64,000 nt of DNA from Nostoc linckia FACHB-104 (GCF_014696615.1 NZ_JACJQJ010000025.1:49464-113463); one strand, 5' to 3'. Counted from the stretch's first letter, positions 19,666-29,548 are shown. Notes: generated from the letters alone by a model not told the origin. Numbers and translations are program-made.

Positions 19666-21507
19666 ATGGATTTTGTCCCCTCGGCTCTACCAGGTAGCAA
19701 AAAAGATACACGGACAGTTGGCCGTGGTTTTCAATCAGTATTTTTAATTGTATTTACGCTGATTATGACAGGCGTGATTGATGCTCGGTTAGCATATTTG
19801 CAAATTGTCGAAGGGCCAAAACTGCGACAGCGAGCAGAATCTAACCGCATTCGGATGATTCCTAAACAACCAGAACGGGGGAATATTTTCGACCGGAATG
19901 GCAAGCTGTTAGCTAGTACGCGCTATCCCCATTCTGTGTATTTGTGGCCAATGGCTCATACCAAGCCTTCATGGTCGATTGTCGCACCAAGGTTGGAAAA
20001 AATTCTCAACATTAGCCAAGATGAGATGGAAAAGAAACTCAAACTTGCTGGTGCTAATTCTTCTTCGCTCATCCGTATTGCTCGTGATATTAGTGAAGCA
20101 GAAATTACTGCTTTAAAAGAGTATGCTACCGAATTACCAGGAGTAGAAATTAATACAGAAGCAGTCCGTTATTATCCTCAAGGGCTAGCATTAGCCCATG
20201 TACTGGGTTATACCAGAGAATTAACTCCTGAACAGTTAGAAAAGAAGAAGCAGGAAGGCTATCGTTTGGGAGATGTAATTGGGCAAATGGGGGTCGAAAA
20301 AGCCTACGAAAAAATTCTCCGGGGTGAATGGGGTGGTCAGCAGGTAGAAGTCGATGGCGCTGGTCGTCCGCTCCGGGTTTTGGGAGAAAAACAAGCGAAA
20401 GCGGGTAACGATTTACATTTGACCATAGATATAAATTTGCAAAAAGCCGCAGACCAAGTTTTGGGGAAATATCAAGGCGCGGTTGTCGCCATTGACCCTA
20501 ATAATGGTGCTGTTTTAGCAATGGCTTCTCATCCCACCTTTGACCCAAATATTTTTTCTAAACAAAAACTGTCTCAAAAAGATTGGGAAAGCGTACAAGG
20601 TAAAGACCATCCCTTAGTGAATCGCGCTTTGAGTGCTTTTCCGCCAGCCAGTACCTTCAAAATTATTACCACTTCAGCTGGTTTAGAAACAGGAAAGTTT
20701 TCACCTGATACCGTATTACAAACCTTTGGTTCCTTAACTGTGGGTGGAGTAACTTTTGGCGAATGGAACCACGCCGGATTTGGGCCTTTGGGATTTCCCG
20801 GTGCGATCGCCATGAGTAGTGATACCTTCTTTTATCAGGTTGGCAGAAGAGTTGGCGGCCCAGATTTGATTGCATGGAGTCGCAAATATGGCTTTGGTCA
20901 AAAAACTGGAATTGAATTTCCTGATGAAGAATCTAAAGGTTTAGTACCTGATGAAAAATGGAAGCAGAAAGCGTGGAAAATGCCTTGGACTGTAGGTGAC
21001 ACCATCAATATGTCAATTGGTCAAGGTGCTTTGCAAGTGACACCACTACAATCAGCAATTATGTTTGCTGTTCCTGCGAATGGTGGATACCGCGTTAAAC
21101 CTCATTTACTTAAAGACCACGAAGAAGCCAAAAGCTGGCGAGTGTCATTAAATATGAAGCCAAGCACTATCAAAGTGCTGCGGGAAGGATTGCGGAAGGT
21201 AGTAAGTGAAGGTACAGGGAAACGCTTAAATGTGCCCACAATTGCCCCAGCATCAGGAAAAAGTGGCACAGCCGAAGCAGGTGTTGGTCGTCCAAATCAT
21301 ACTTGGTTTGGTGCCTATGCACCCAGCGATAAGCCAGAAATTGTGGTGGTAGCCTTTGGTGAAAACTCTGGCGATCATGGTGGTACTGTTTGCGGGCCAA
21401 TGGCTTTACAAGTGCTAGAAGCTTATTTTCAACATAAATATCCTGGCAAATATCAAAAACCTGAGTCTCAAGGTACCAATCAGAATGGTGGTAGCATTGG
21501 AGACTAA
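19666..21507 (+). CDS. mrdA: Penicillin-binding protein 2 (peptidoglycan D,D-transpeptidase), copy 1
   Basis: 613 residues, the usual PBP2 size. One N-terminal membrane anchor (about 23-40) is followed by the dimerisation domain (RIRMIPKQPERGNIFDRNGKLL) and the transpeptidase domain. Catalytic motifs are complete: S329-T-F-K332, S384-S-D386 and K532-S-G-T535. PBP2 crosslinks lateral-wall peptidoglycan in the elongasome with RodA; rodA and mreBCD are not in this window. A close paralogue lies 162 bp downstream in the same orientation, so this is a tandem duplication. Copy 1 ends with a low-complexity Asn/Gly-rich tail. Confidence 0.92.
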   Translation: MDFVPSALPGSKKDTRTVGRGFQSVFLIVFTLIMTGVIDARLAYLQIVEGPKLRQRAESNRIRMIPKQPERGNIFDRNGKLLASTRYPHSVYLWPMAHTKPSWSIVAPRLEKILNISQDEMEKKLKLAGANSSSLIRIARDISEAEITALKEYATELPGVEINTEAVRYYPQGLALAHVLGYTRELTPEQLEKKKQEGYRLGDVIGQMGVEKAYEKILRGEWGGQQVEVDGAGRPLRVLGEKQAKAGNDLHLTIDINLQKAADQVLGKYQGAVVAIDPNNGAVLAMASHPTFDPNIFSKQKLSQKDWESVQGKDHPLVNRALSAFPPASTFKIITTSAGLETGKFSPDTVLQTFGSLTVGGVTFGEWNHAGFGPLGFPGAIAMSSDTFFYQVGRRVGGPDLIAWSRKYGFGQKTGIEFPDEESKGLVPDEKWKQKAWKMPWTVGDTINMSIGQGALQVTPLQSAIMFAVPANGGYRVKPHLLKDHEEAKSWRVSLNMKPSTIKVLREGLRKVVSEGTGKRLNVPTIAPASGKSGTAEAGVGRPNHTWFGAYAPSDKPEIVVVAFGENSGDHGGTVCGPMALQVLEAYFQHKYPGKYQKPESQGTNQNGGSIGD

Positions 21508-21669
21508 ATTAATTTGGGCATGGGGCATTGGGTATAGGGTATTTTTATCCCATTACTAATTACCTATTACCTATTATCCTTTGTCGCTGAAATCTTATAA
21601 AATGCTGAACTTTAAAGCAGCATAATTATATAGATAATAAATATTAATTTTGCAGTACTCATTCGTCCT

Positions 21670-23487
21670 ATGGCATTATTGCAACCAAGTCCACTGGGAA
21701 ATAAAAAAAATACACGTACAGTCGGTCAGAATTTTCAGCCTATTTTTCTGATTATCTTTACACTCCTCATGACAGGTGTCATAGGTGTGCGTTTGGCGTA
21801 CTTGCAAATAGTTGAAGGGGCAAGTCATCGCAAGCGAGCTGAATCAAACCGCGTTCGGATGATTCCTAAACAACCAGAACGGGGTAACATTTTCGATCGT
21901 TACGGCAAACTATTAGCTAGTACTCGCTATTCTCGTTCTGTATATTTGTGGCCGATGGCTCACACCAAACCTTCCTGGCCTGTTGTGGGTGCGCGTCTAT
22001 CCCAAATTCTGGAAATTCCTGTAGCAGATCTGGAAAAACAACTACAAGATGCAGGTAGAAACTCTTCCTCGCTCATCAGGATTGCCCGTGATTTAAGCGA
22101 AGCAGAAATTACAGCATTAAAAGAGTATCAAAATGAACTTTCAGAGGTAGAAATACATCTAGACGCAGTACGTTATTATCCAGAGGGTAAGGATGTAGCT
22201 CATGTGCTGGGCTATACTCGCGAATTGACAGCCGAACAGTTAAAAGAAAAGAAGAAAGAAGGCTATCAGTTGGGAGATGTAATTGGGCAGATGGGAGTTG
22301 AAAAAGCCTATGAGAAGATACTTAGAGGCGAATGGGGAGGTCAGCAGATAGAAGTAGATGGTAGAGGTCGTCCACTGCGGGTTTTGGGAGAAAAACAGGC
22401 AAAAGCTGGTAAAGATTTGCACTTAACTATAGATTTAGCAATGCAAAAAACAGCAGAAAAAGCTTTAGGGAATCGCAATGGTGCGATCGTGGCCCTCGAC
22501 CCTAAAAATGGTGCTGTTTTAGCAATGGTGTCTCATCCTACTTTTGATCCCAATATTTTTTCTAAACAAAAAGTCTCCCAAAAAGACTGGGAAACTGTGC
22601 AGGGTGAGGAACATCCCTTAGTAAATCGTGCCCTCAGCGCCTTTCCACCTGCGAGTACTTTTAAAATTGTGACAACTACTGCGGGTTTGGAATCCGGTAA
22701 ATTTTCTCCTAATACGGTGCTACAAACCTATGGTTCTTTGAATATTGGCGGTACTACATTTGGTGAATGGAACCACGCCGGATTCGGGCCTTTGGGTTTT
22801 GTCGGTGCAATGCAGTGGAGTAGTGATACCTTCTTTTATCAAATCGGTAGAGCAGTTGGCGGCCCGACTTTGATTGAGTGGACTCGTAAATATGGATTTG
22901 GCGAAAAAACTGGCTTTGAGTTTGCTTCCGAAGAAACTAAAGGTTTAGTTCCCGATGAGACATGGAAGCAGAAAGCCTGGAAAATGCCTTGGACTGTAGG
23001 CGACAGCATTAATATGTCAATTGGTCAAGGCGCTTTACAAACCACACCTCTGCAAGTGGCGGTGATGTTTGCTGTACCTGCGAATGGTGGCGATCGCGTC
23101 CAACCCCATGTACTCAAAGATAATGAAGAAGCAAAAAGCTGGCGTTCATCGTTAAATATGAAGCCAGAAACTATTAAAATACTCCGCGAAGGTTTGCGGA
23201 AAGTGGTATCTGACGGCACGGGTAAAGCTTTAAATAAACCAACACTTCCCCCTGTAGCTGGTAAGAGTGGTACAGCCGAAGCCTGGAAACGTGGTGTCAA
23301 ACAAAATCACGCTTGGTTTGGTGCTTATGCCCCAGCCGATAAGCCAGAGATATTAATAGTCGCCTTCGCTGAACATTCCGGTGGCGGCGGCGGTAGCGTT
23401 GCTGCCCCCATGATTGTAGAAATTATGGAAGAATATTTCCACCGTAAGTATCCAGGAAAGTATCAGAAAGTAGAAGAGAAAAGGTGA
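21670..23487 (+). CDS. Penicillin-binding protein 2, tandem copy 2
   Basis: 605 residues, collinear with the upstream copy almost without gaps. All catalytic motifs are at the same positions: S329-T-F-K, S384-S-D and K532-S-G-T. Differences concentrate around residues 100-170, in the region after KSGTAE (copy 2 has an extra WKRG loop) and in the C-terminal tail. Both copies should be active transpeptidases. Heterocyst-forming cyanobacteria often hold several PBPs for different cell types; specialisation here is conjecture. The gap between copies contains ATTACC-type short repeats and probably its own promoter. Confidence 0.9.
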   Translation: MALLQPSPLGNKKNTRTVGQNFQPIFLIIFTLLMTGVIGVRLAYLQIVEGASHRKRAESNRVRMIPKQPERGNIFDRYGKLLASTRYSRSVYLWPMAHTKPSWPVVGARLSQILEIPVADLEKQLQDAGRNSSSLIRIARDLSEAEITALKEYQNELSEVEIHLDAVRYYPEGKDVAHVLGYTRELTAEQLKEKKKEGYQLGDVIGQMGVEKAYEKILRGEWGGQQIEVDGRGRPLRVLGEKQAKAGKDLHLTIDLAMQKTAEKALGNRNGAIVALDPKNGAVLAMVSHPTFDPNIFSKQKVSQKDWETVQGEEHPLVNRALSAFPPASTFKIVTTTAGLESGKFSPNTVLQTYGSLNIGGTTFGEWNHAGFGPLGFVGAMQWSSDTFFYQIGRAVGGPTLIEWTRKYGFGEKTGFEFASEETKGLVPDETWKQKAWKMPWTVGDSINMSIGQGALQTTPLQVAVMFAVPANGGDRVQPHVLKDNEEAKSWRSSLNMKPETIKILREGLRKVVSDGTGKALNKPTLPPVAGKSGTAEAWKRGVKQNHAWFGAYAPADKPEILIVAFAEHSGGGGGSVAAPMIVEIMEEYFHRKYPGKYQKVEEKR

Positions 23488-23649
23488 ATTGGGGACTGGG
23501 TAATGGGTAATGGGTAATGGGGAAAAACACCCAACACCAAACACCCAACACCAAACCCCAAATACCAAATGACTACAGTAGTTAAGATATGTGATGATGG
23601 TTTATGTCTGTAAAGAATTAATAACAGTGCCGTCAGGAAGCAGTCAGGA

Positions 23650-24678
23650 ATGGATTATCGGGACGCTGGGGTTGATGTTGAGGCTGGGCGAGCCTTTGTA
23701 GATAAAATTCGCAATTTAGTTCACAGTACTTTTAGAAAAGAAGTACTTGGTGGGCTGGGTGGTTTTGGTGGTTGTTTTCAGCTTCCAGGGGGTTTTAAGG
23801 AACCAGTATTAGTTTCTGGAACAGATGGTGTCGGGACTAAACTCAAAATTGCTCAAGTTCTTAACCGCCACGATACCGTAGGTATTGATTTGGTGGCGAT
23901 GTGCGTTAATGATGTACTGACATCTGGAGCAGAACCACTATTTTTTCTGGATTATCTGGCAACAGGTAAGTTAGATAAAGAGCAATTAACCGAAGTTGTG
24001 GCGGGGATTGCGGCTGGGTGTCAGCAAGCTGGTTGTGCTTTGCTGGGGGGAGAAACCGCAGAAATGCCTGGTTTTTACCAAGTCGGTGAGTATGATTTGG
24101 CTGGATTTTGTGTAGGGATTGTAGAAAAAAGCCAGATGCTTGATGGTTCCCAGGTAAAAGTAGGAGATGTTGCGATCGCTCTTGCTAGTTCTGGTGTACA
24201 TAGTAATGGCTTAAGTCTAGTACGAAAGATTGTTAGCGATCGCCAATTCGATTGGAATGATAAACCAGAATTATTAGGTGGCGAAACTATTGCAGCAGCT
24301 TTCCTCAAACCAACGCAAATTTATGTCAAACCTGTCCTAGCTGCGCGTCAAGCAGGTTTAGAAATTCACGGTATGGCACACATCACAGGTGGTGGTTTGC
24401 CAGAAAATTTACCCAGATGTTTAGGCACAGGTCAAGCAATTAAAATTGATCGCAATAGTTTGACGATTCCCCCCCTATTTCAATGGCTAGCGGCAGCTGG
24501 AGGGGTAAATAATGAAGCTATGTACAACACCTTCAATATGGGTATTGGCTATGTGCTATTGGTACCACCAAATAGCGTAGAACAGACGATTAGCCACTTT
24601 CAATCACAAGATATTCCTGCTTTTGCGATTGGTGAAGTAATTACTGGTGATCATTCATTAGTCGGATTACTAGATTAA
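23650..24678 (+). CDS. purM: Phosphoribosylformylglycinamidine cyclo-ligase (AIR synthetase)
   Basis: 342 residues, standard length. Catalyses the ATP-dependent ring closure of FGAM to 5-aminoimidazole ribonucleotide in purine synthesis. Diagnostic stretches are [19 protein letters not shown] at the start, [37 protein letters not shown] and [11 protein letters not shown], then [13 protein letters not shown] and FNMGIGY near the C-terminus. The start ATG is preceded by CAGTCAGGA. It appears to be transcribed alone. Confidence 0.95.
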   Translation: MDYRDAGVDVEAGRAFVDKIRNLVHSTFRKEVLGGLGGFGGCFQLPGGFKEPVLVSGTDGVGTKLKIAQVLNRHDTVGIDLVAMCVNDVLTSGAEPLFFLDYLATGKLDKEQLTEVVAGIAAGCQQAGCALLGGETAEMPGFYQVGEYDLAGFCVGIVEKSQMLDGSQVKVGDVAIALASSGVHSNGLSLVRKIVSDRQFDWNDKPELLGGETIAAAFLKPTQIYVKPVLAARQAGLEIHGMAHITGGGLPENLPRCLGTGQAIKIDRNSLTIPPLFQWLAAAGGVNNEAMYNTFNMGIGYVLLVPPNSVEQTISHFQSQDIPAFAIGEVITGDHSLVGLLD

Positions 24679-25046
24679 ATAATCACACTGATATCAGGAC
24701 TGAGTACTTAATCTTAAGTAACGAGTGATTAAATTGTTTTCTTGCTCGTTACTTTTTGCCTCTTTAATTTTATTTCCTGTTTGCAATGGAGTGACTCAAT
24801 CAGCACTCCTGAATGTGTGTAATGGGATTTTTGCGGTATTTGTTACCTATTCTGATAAATGCAATCGAAAATACTCATGGCCGTCAGCGTTGAGATTTGC
24901 TAACGTAGTCTTAACATATTGAAAAATTTGCGGTCGAATTCAAGAAAATGCCTACCAACACTAGCTTAGGGTGTTGGTGGTTTCTTGTATCAAATATGTG
25001 GCTTGTTCCTGTGTTGAGAAGAATGTATTTTTGTCTTTGAGGGGTT
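24679..25046. other. Spacer between purM and the PHP gene
   Basis: Contains a two-tier hairpin (24941-24987) and no supported gene. A 65-codon GTG frame (24725-24922) with a hydrophobic start and no similarity I recognise is not accepted. Confidence 0.5.
24941..24987 (+). terminator. Two-tier hairpin, probable purM terminator
   Basis: Outer arms CAAGAAA (24941-24947) and TTTCTTG (24981-24987) enclose inner arms ACCAACAC (24954-24961) and GTGTTGGT (24971-24978). The outer arm supplies a partial T-tract. It could act as a transcription stop in either direction. Confidence 0.5.
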
Positions 25047-25733
25047 ATGGTTGTAAATTTTGCTCGGACTTCAGCTACCACGGAAATTTTAAAGCAAGTA
25101 TTCCAAAATATTAATGCTCAAAGTTGTCCGAGGTCATTTAACTTTCACATACATACTGTCCACTCTGATGGCAGATTGCAGCCAAATACATTAATGGAAC
25201 AGGCGATCGCTATTGGACTACAAGGGTTGGCAATCACTGATCATCATAGTATTGGTGGATACCAAGTTGCCAAAGCTTGGTTAGAAGACTGGAAGTGGAA
25301 TAATCCTGGTGGAAACATTCCTCATTTGTGGGCTGGGGTAGAAATTAATGCCAACTTGTTGGATGTTGAAGTTCATATTTTGGCTTACTCCTTCCAGCCA
25401 GAACACCATAGCATGAAACCTTATTTGCAAAGAAAAGCCACAACAGGTGCAGAATATCAAGCAAATAACGTAATTGCTGCGATTCATGAGGCGGGGGGAT
25501 TAGCAGTATTAGCTCACCCAGCACGCTACAGGCGATCGCACTTAGATTTAATTCCTGCGGCAGCTGAAAGAGGTATTGATGGTGTGGAAACTTTCTACGC
25601 TTATAACAATCCTAACCCTTGGAGACCTAGTTCTTTAGAATCAGAACAAATAGAACATTTGGCTAATGAATATGGTCTTTACAATACCTGTGGTACTGAT
25701 ACCCACGGTTTAAACCTACTCCAGCGTTTGTAA
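25047..25733 (+). CDS. PHP-domain metal-dependent phosphoesterase
   Basis: 228 residues of the PHP family. Metal-binding motifs are FNFHIHTVHSDG (H34, H36, D41), AITDHHSI, VEVHILAY and GLAVLAHPARYRRS, then GTDTHG near the C-terminus, giving the full set of His/Asp ligands. Related proteins (TrpH/RNase AM type) hydrolyse 3',5'-nucleotide phosphates or degrade short RNA ends; the exact substrate is not evident. It starts with ATG after TTTGAGGGGTT, which may serve as ribosome-binding site. An inverted repeat (CTCCTGG/CCAGGGGAG, 25761-25785) follows the stop. Confidence 0.85.
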   Translation: MVVNFARTSATTEILKQVFQNINAQSCPRSFNFHIHTVHSDGRLQPNTLMEQAIAIGLQGLAITDHHSIGGYQVAKAWLEDWKWNNPGGNIPHLWAGVEINANLLDVEVHILAYSFQPEHHSMKPYLQRKATTGAEYQANNVIAAIHEAGGLAVLAHPARYRRSHLDLIPAAAERGIDGVETFYAYNNPNPWRPSSLESEQIEHLANEYGLYNTCGTDTHGLNLLQRL

Positions 25734-26436
25734 TCATGCAGTTAGGTATTTTGATTAACGCTCCTGGTTCTCACAGCCAGGGGAGTTATAATCATGTCGG
25801 ATTTTGGATTCTCAATCCTTATCCAAGAACAGTTACAGGAATTTCCCGCAAGAGTACTTCTCCTCATTAGCTATTAATATTATTTTGCATTTTCTATTTT
25901 GATTTAATATTTTTAATTAACATTTTTGAGCATAAATACTCTCTATAGCAATACTATTTCAGTTGTGAAAAATATCGGTTTTGGTTGTTGACTGTTGACT
26001 ATTGACTGTCAACGGTTAACTATTTGGCGTTTTATAGCAGGTGGTTGACCTAGCTAATATTTAACACACGCTATGGGCTAGACAAAAGGACGCGCTAGAA
26101 TTTTAGGGAATTTACCATAGGGGATCAAGGGAAACTTACTTTCTATTTGTATAAAATCAAGAATTCTCAATATATCTTTAATATTAGAATCTATCCTACG
26201 AGTGAATTTAACTTACAACGCTCGCAGTTGACTTTTTCTTACTTTTATAATTAATTCACCTGCAACATTCTGATTGGAGAATATGTGCAAATCTCTGGGA
26301 ATAAGGATAAAATAGAAAAAAGTATCATAAACTACATTTTGCTTTGACATCCACCTTAGGAGGGACTAAAATAAAATATTAAGAATTGTAAATAAGGTTA
26401 ATATTATAAAGAAAGATAGACGTATGCTTCTCATTT
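25734..26436. other. 703-bp spacer containing a MITE remnant
   Basis: No coding frame is supported. It contains the inverted repeat at 25761-25785, a degenerate copy of the TATAGCAATCC element (25944-26036) and AT-rich sequence before the DUF2605 gene. Confidence 0.55.
25944..26036 (+). mobile_element. Truncated MITE-like element, copy A
   Basis: The left end TATAGCAATACTATTTCAG plus GTGAAAAATATCGGTTTTGG and the TTGACTG heptamers match copies B (44434) and C (50959). The right inverted end is missing. It is replaced by a 20-bp stretch (26017-26036) that also occurs unchanged at 19581-19600. Confidence 0.7.
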
Positions 26437-26754
26437 ATGCGAGACTCAAATTTACCAGGGGCTGAAGTGCTCAAAGCTTTATTGGAACCGCTGCTAGAGG
26501 ATTTTCAGTATTGGTTTGCGCGATCGCGTAAATTTCTGGAAACCGAGCCAATCTCATTTATGAGTGAGCAAGACAAATCCGACTTGCTTCTCAGAATTCA
26601 GCAAGCCCAGGATGAACTCAATACAGCAAAGATGATGTTCAGCGCAACTGATGGGCAAGTTGGCATCGAGATGGCAACTATTAAGCCTTGGCATGAATTA
26701 GTTACAGAATGCTGGAATGTGGCACTACGCTTCCATAAAGAGAAAAATGTGTGA
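26437..26754 (+). CDS. DUF2605 family protein
   Basis: A 105-residue cytosolic helical protein recognised as cyanobacterial DUF2605 from EVLKALLEPLLEDFQYWFARS and SEQDKSDLLLRIQQAQDELNTAKMMFSATDGQVGIEM. Function unknown. It precedes a DUF2973 gene in the same direction, an association I recall from other cyanobacteria, which hints at a shared role. The start ATG has no clear Shine-Dalgarno. Confidence 0.8.
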   Translation: MRDSNLPGAEVLKALLEPLLEDFQYWFARSRKFLETEPISFMSEQDKSDLLLRIQQAQDELNTAKMMFSATDGQVGIEMATIKPWHELVTECWNVALRFHKEKNV

Positions 26755-27037
26755 GAGTGAAGTTTTTTTTCGTTAAGTTCGGTAGACTTAATTAACAAAG
26801 GCAAAGCGCTATTTCGGTTCGATATTTAGCATTCAATTCTTAATAAATTTTGAATAAAACTAAAAAAAATGTATCCCATGCTACCGTGTTTTGAATAACG
26901 GTTAATACATTCCACCCTGCAAAACATAGAATATCAACGTGCATCAGCCATTCGCTATACCTGTAATTTAAATTACTTGTAAAGCGAAAAGTTACAGTAA
27001 AAACTTTTAGAACTTGCTTCCTCTGGAGGATAACCCG

Positions 27038-27355
27038 ATGTTACACCTGCTTTACATTCTTGCTTTTACAATCCTTGCCGTTATCGCTGTTGCTAATTTA
27101 ATTCGCAATCTGATCATGTTCAGTTTTGATCGAGAGCGTCATTATCCAGCAACGAGAAATCAGGGGAGATATGGATATCCCTCAGGAAACAAGAATTTTC
27201 CACCACATCCAGAATTATTAGATAATGCAGGTAACTTAATTAAAGAACCATTATTAGTAATGCGGTCAATTAACGTTGAAGATGCCCGCCAACAGCTAGA
27301 TGCTTTATATGAATCTTCTCCTGGCCGTAAGGTTGAGAATCAAGAAGAAGGTTAA
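27038..27355 (+). CDS. DUF2973 family small membrane protein
   Basis: Start set at the ATG at 27038 because GGAGG lies 8 nt upstream; this gives 105 residues. One N-terminal membrane helix (LLYILAFTILAVIAVANLIRN) is followed by a positively charged cytosolic stretch, HPELLDNAGNLIKEPLLVMRSI and a short tail. These features match DUF2973, a cyanobacterial family of unknown function. A strong intrinsic terminator follows 48 bp after the stop, so the unit ends here. Confidence 0.8.
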   Translation: MLHLLYILAFTILAVIAVANLIRNLIMFSFDRERHYPATRNQGRYGYPSGNKNFPPHPELLDNAGNLIKEPLLVMRSINVEDARQQLDALYESSPGRKVENQEEG

Positions 27356-27403
27356 CTCGGAGTACTCAGTCCTGAGCGAAGATTAATTCATCAAATAAAA
27401 GGT

Positions 27404-27441
27404 AAAGAAAGGAGATATTGTTGCATCTTCTTTCTTTTTTT
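27404..27441 (+). terminator. Strong intrinsic terminator after the DUF2973 gene
   Basis: AAAGAAAGGAGAT (27404-27416) pairs with ATCTTCTTTCTTT (27425-27437, one G-U pair) around an 8-nt loop. The T-tract continues to 27441. Confidence 0.8.
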
Positions 27442-27535
27442 ATGATGCTTGCAGTATGAGATTTCTTACCGCAATCTAAACCTATATTGCTGATTACTTC
27501 TAATATGGCAATGTATAGCTCTGGGAAATTTAAAA

Positions 27536-28243
27536 GTGATTATGATTGATTTTGAAACTTGGGACAGGCTGCTTTGTCAGTACGTTGATCAACAGGGTCG
27601 TGTAAATTATCTTGCTTGGAAAACAGAGCAACCCCAAGCACTTGATGACTGGTTACAAAGGCAAAAGCATTTACATCTAAATTCTCAAATCCATATTACG
27701 GAGGAATTAGCATTGTGGATTAACCTCTACAATGCATTTACTATTTCCACAATTTTAAAACAATATCCCCTGAAATCTATTTTGCCAAAATTTTTAGGAA
27801 TACCAAACTGGCTAGCTTTTTTATGGTTTTTTCAACGTCCAATTTATGAAATATTTGGCAAGCGTTATAGTCTTGCTCAAATTGAAAATCAAATTTTAAG
27901 AAATAAGTTAAAAGAACCACGAATTCATTTTGCGATTGTCTGCGCTTCTGTTGGTTGTCCTTTACTACGTTCGGGAGCGTATTTTCCTGAGCAAGTGATA
28001 CAGCAATTAGATGAAGATGCCTATCGCTTTATCAACAATCCGCAAAAAGTTTATTATGATTTTGACAAGCAAAAACTTTATTGTAATAAAATTTTTAAGT
28101 GGTATCGTCAGGACTTTTTACAAGTTGCGCCTTCGATTCCAGAATATATTAATTCCTATTTAAAAACAGATTTACCCTTAAGTGCCGCAACTCAAATATC
28201 TTATCTTGACTACGACTGGAGTCTGAATCAGCGAATATCTTGA
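27536..28243 (+). CDS. DUF547 domain-containing protein
   Basis: 235 residues with the DUF547 signature: ELALWINLYNAFTISTILKQYP, a middle RIHFAIVCASVGCPLLRSGAYFPEQV and IFKWYRQDF near the C-terminus. The conserved Cys pair region (CASVGCP) is present. The family is widespread and of uncertain function. Translation starts at GTG 27536 or ATG 27542; the sequence does not decide. Its 3' end overlaps the convergent glycosyltransferase gene by 16 bp. Confidence 0.82.
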   Translation: MIMIDFETWDRLLCQYVDQQGRVNYLAWKTEQPQALDDWLQRQKHLHLNSQIHITEELALWINLYNAFTISTILKQYPLKSILPKFLGIPNWLAFLWFFQRPIYEIFGKRYSLAQIENQILRNKLKEPRIHFAIVCASVGCPLLRSGAYFPEQVIQQLDEDAYRFINNPQKVYYDFDKQKLYCNKIFKWYRQDFLQVAPSIPEYINSYLKTDLPLSAATQISYLDYDWSLNQRIS

Positions 28244-28983
28244 TAAAATTGCTTGAGGTAATTAGCATCAACACCAATTCCCCACAAAATCCCGATATAA
28301 AGGTAAATAGCAGTAGCTTTCCAGCTTCCCCAACGTGCAACGCGACGATCAGAACTTTGAACTGTGCGGTTGACTAAAGAGATTCGTCCCTTTTGTACTA
28401 GTCTCAAGCACAAATCTCCATCCTCCATAATTGGTAGAGCCTCATCGAATGCGCCACAATCCCAAAAATCCCTTCGCCGACAGAACATAACTTGATCGCC
28501 GAACAACAGGCGCAAGCCTTTAAAAAACAAGAGAGGTTTAAACAGTAGAGGAGCGTAGTAAGTTTTGAGATAGTTGTGTAAAGAGATACCCCAACGAGTA
28601 TAGTGAGAGCCTACCATTAGCGAAATAAAACCCCCACAGGCGACTTCTGGCTCTGCTAAAGTTTTCTCAATGACTGCAATCAAGTCATCGGGAACCCAAG
28701 TGTCTGCATGGAGGAAGCAAACAATATCTCCAGTTGCAGCTAATGCGCCGTAGTTCATCTGAATAGAACGTCCTCGCCGTTCACAACAGAGAACCTGCAA
28801 ATTTAACTTGTGATGAAATAATTCAGTACTTTGTTTAGCGATCGCTATTGTCTCATCTTCGCTACCACCATCCACAACTATCACCTCTTTTGCAGGGGGG
28901 TGAAGTAGCGTCAGTTGCCTTAGTGTACGCTCTAAACTAGCTGCTTCATTTAAAGTAGGGATGACAATCGAAACTTGAGACAT
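28228..28983 (-). CDS. Family 2 glycosyltransferase, TIGR04283 type
   Basis: 251 residues from the ATG at 28983; the longer upstream frame lacks conserved sequence. A GT-A Rossmann start (SQVSIVIPTLNEAASLERTLRQL) leads to VVDGGSEDET and FLHADTWVPDD (the DXD metal motif HAD), then MEDGDLCLRLVQKGR. RRGRSIQMNYGALAATGD is typical of the TIGR04283 rSAM/selenodomain-associated transferase group. Cytosolic with a weakly hydrophobic C-terminus. The rhodanese gene lies upstream on the same strand, possibly the same unit. Acceptor unknown. Confidence 0.83.
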   Translation of the reverse strand: MSQVSIVIPTLNEAASLERTLRQLTLLHPPAKEVIVVDGGSEDETIAIAKQSTELFHHKLNLQVLCCERRGRSIQMNYGALAATGDIVCFLHADTWVPDDLIAVIEKTLAEPEVACGGFISLMVGSHYTRWGISLHNYLKTYYAPLLFKPLLFFKGLRLLFGDQVMFCRRRDFWDCGAFDEALPIMEDGDLCLRLVQKGRISLVNRTVQSSDRRVARWGSWKATAIYLYIGILWGIGVDANYLKQFYQDIR

Positions 28984-29110
28984 AGGTAGCTTGTTCCTGA
29001 TTTTTGTTGGCATTTATGGGGTTTCATTATCCATCAAACTCAAAAAAGAAGTAGAGGAGCAAAGCTATTGTCTTTTGCTGATTATATTTCTCCCTTTTGT
29101 CGCTTTTTTG

Positions 29111-29548
29111 TCATCGAGAAGCGAGATAAGAGTAATTCTGAGGATGGTAACTGGCTTTCAGCATTTTTCCCCACTTTGCATCATAAGGATGTACAAACTG
29201 TGTTTCATGGTTGTCATCTTTAAAAAGAGGTCGTCCTTCATTTGCCCACTCAAAAATACCTCCACTCAAGTTGTAAATAGAGGTATAACCTTGCTTTTGA
29301 AGCTGTTGAGCAATTTTGGCACTACGATAGCCAATCGAACAATACACAACAATAGGGCTGTCTTTTGAAATACTCAAAGCCTTTTGTGAGTGTAAAACAA
29401 TCGGATCAATACGTATTGCTGATTTGAGATGACTAACCCCATACTCGGCTGGACTGCGCGCATCTAACACTAAAGGCTGTAGCTTAGCAGAATCCGATCG
29501 CCACTTAGCAAATTCTGCTGTCGTAATAGAATTGACAGCAGGAAACAT
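29111..29548 (-). CDS. Rhodanese-like domain protein
   Basis: 145 residues from the ATG at 29548; an upstream TTG would add 15 residues without conserved sequence. Single rhodanese fold: TTAEFAKWRSDSAKLQPLVLDARSPAEYGVSHLKSAIRID, the active-site loop C70-S-I-G-Y-R75, and GYTSIYNLSGGIFEWANEGRPL. A catalytic Cys with a six-residue loop suggests sulfurtransferase activity. A C-terminal extension (NHETQFVHPYDAKWGKMLKASYHP) is seen in cyanobacterial homologues. It is upstream of the glycosyltransferase by about 130 bp. Confidence 0.85.
   Translation of the reverse strand: MFPAVNSITTAEFAKWRSDSAKLQPLVLDARSPAEYGVSHLKSAIRIDPIVLHSQKALSISKDSPIVVYCSIGYRSAKIAQQLQKQGYTSIYNLSGGIFEWANEGRPLFKDDNHETQFVHPYDAKWGKMLKASYHPQNYSYLASR

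Noticed and set aside
23611..23649. SRP-RNA-like stretch CCGTCAGGAAGCAGTC before purM
   Set aside because: It resembles the SRP RNA tetraloop region only superficially; the flanks do not pair and it fits the purM 5' leader.
24725..24922. 65-codon GTG frame with signal-like start after purM
   Set aside because: No Shine-Dalgarno, no family resemblance, and it lies between a gene end and its probable terminator.
28991..29368. 125-codon plus-strand frame
   Set aside because: It is antisense to the rhodanese gene, which has clear active-site motifs on the other strand.
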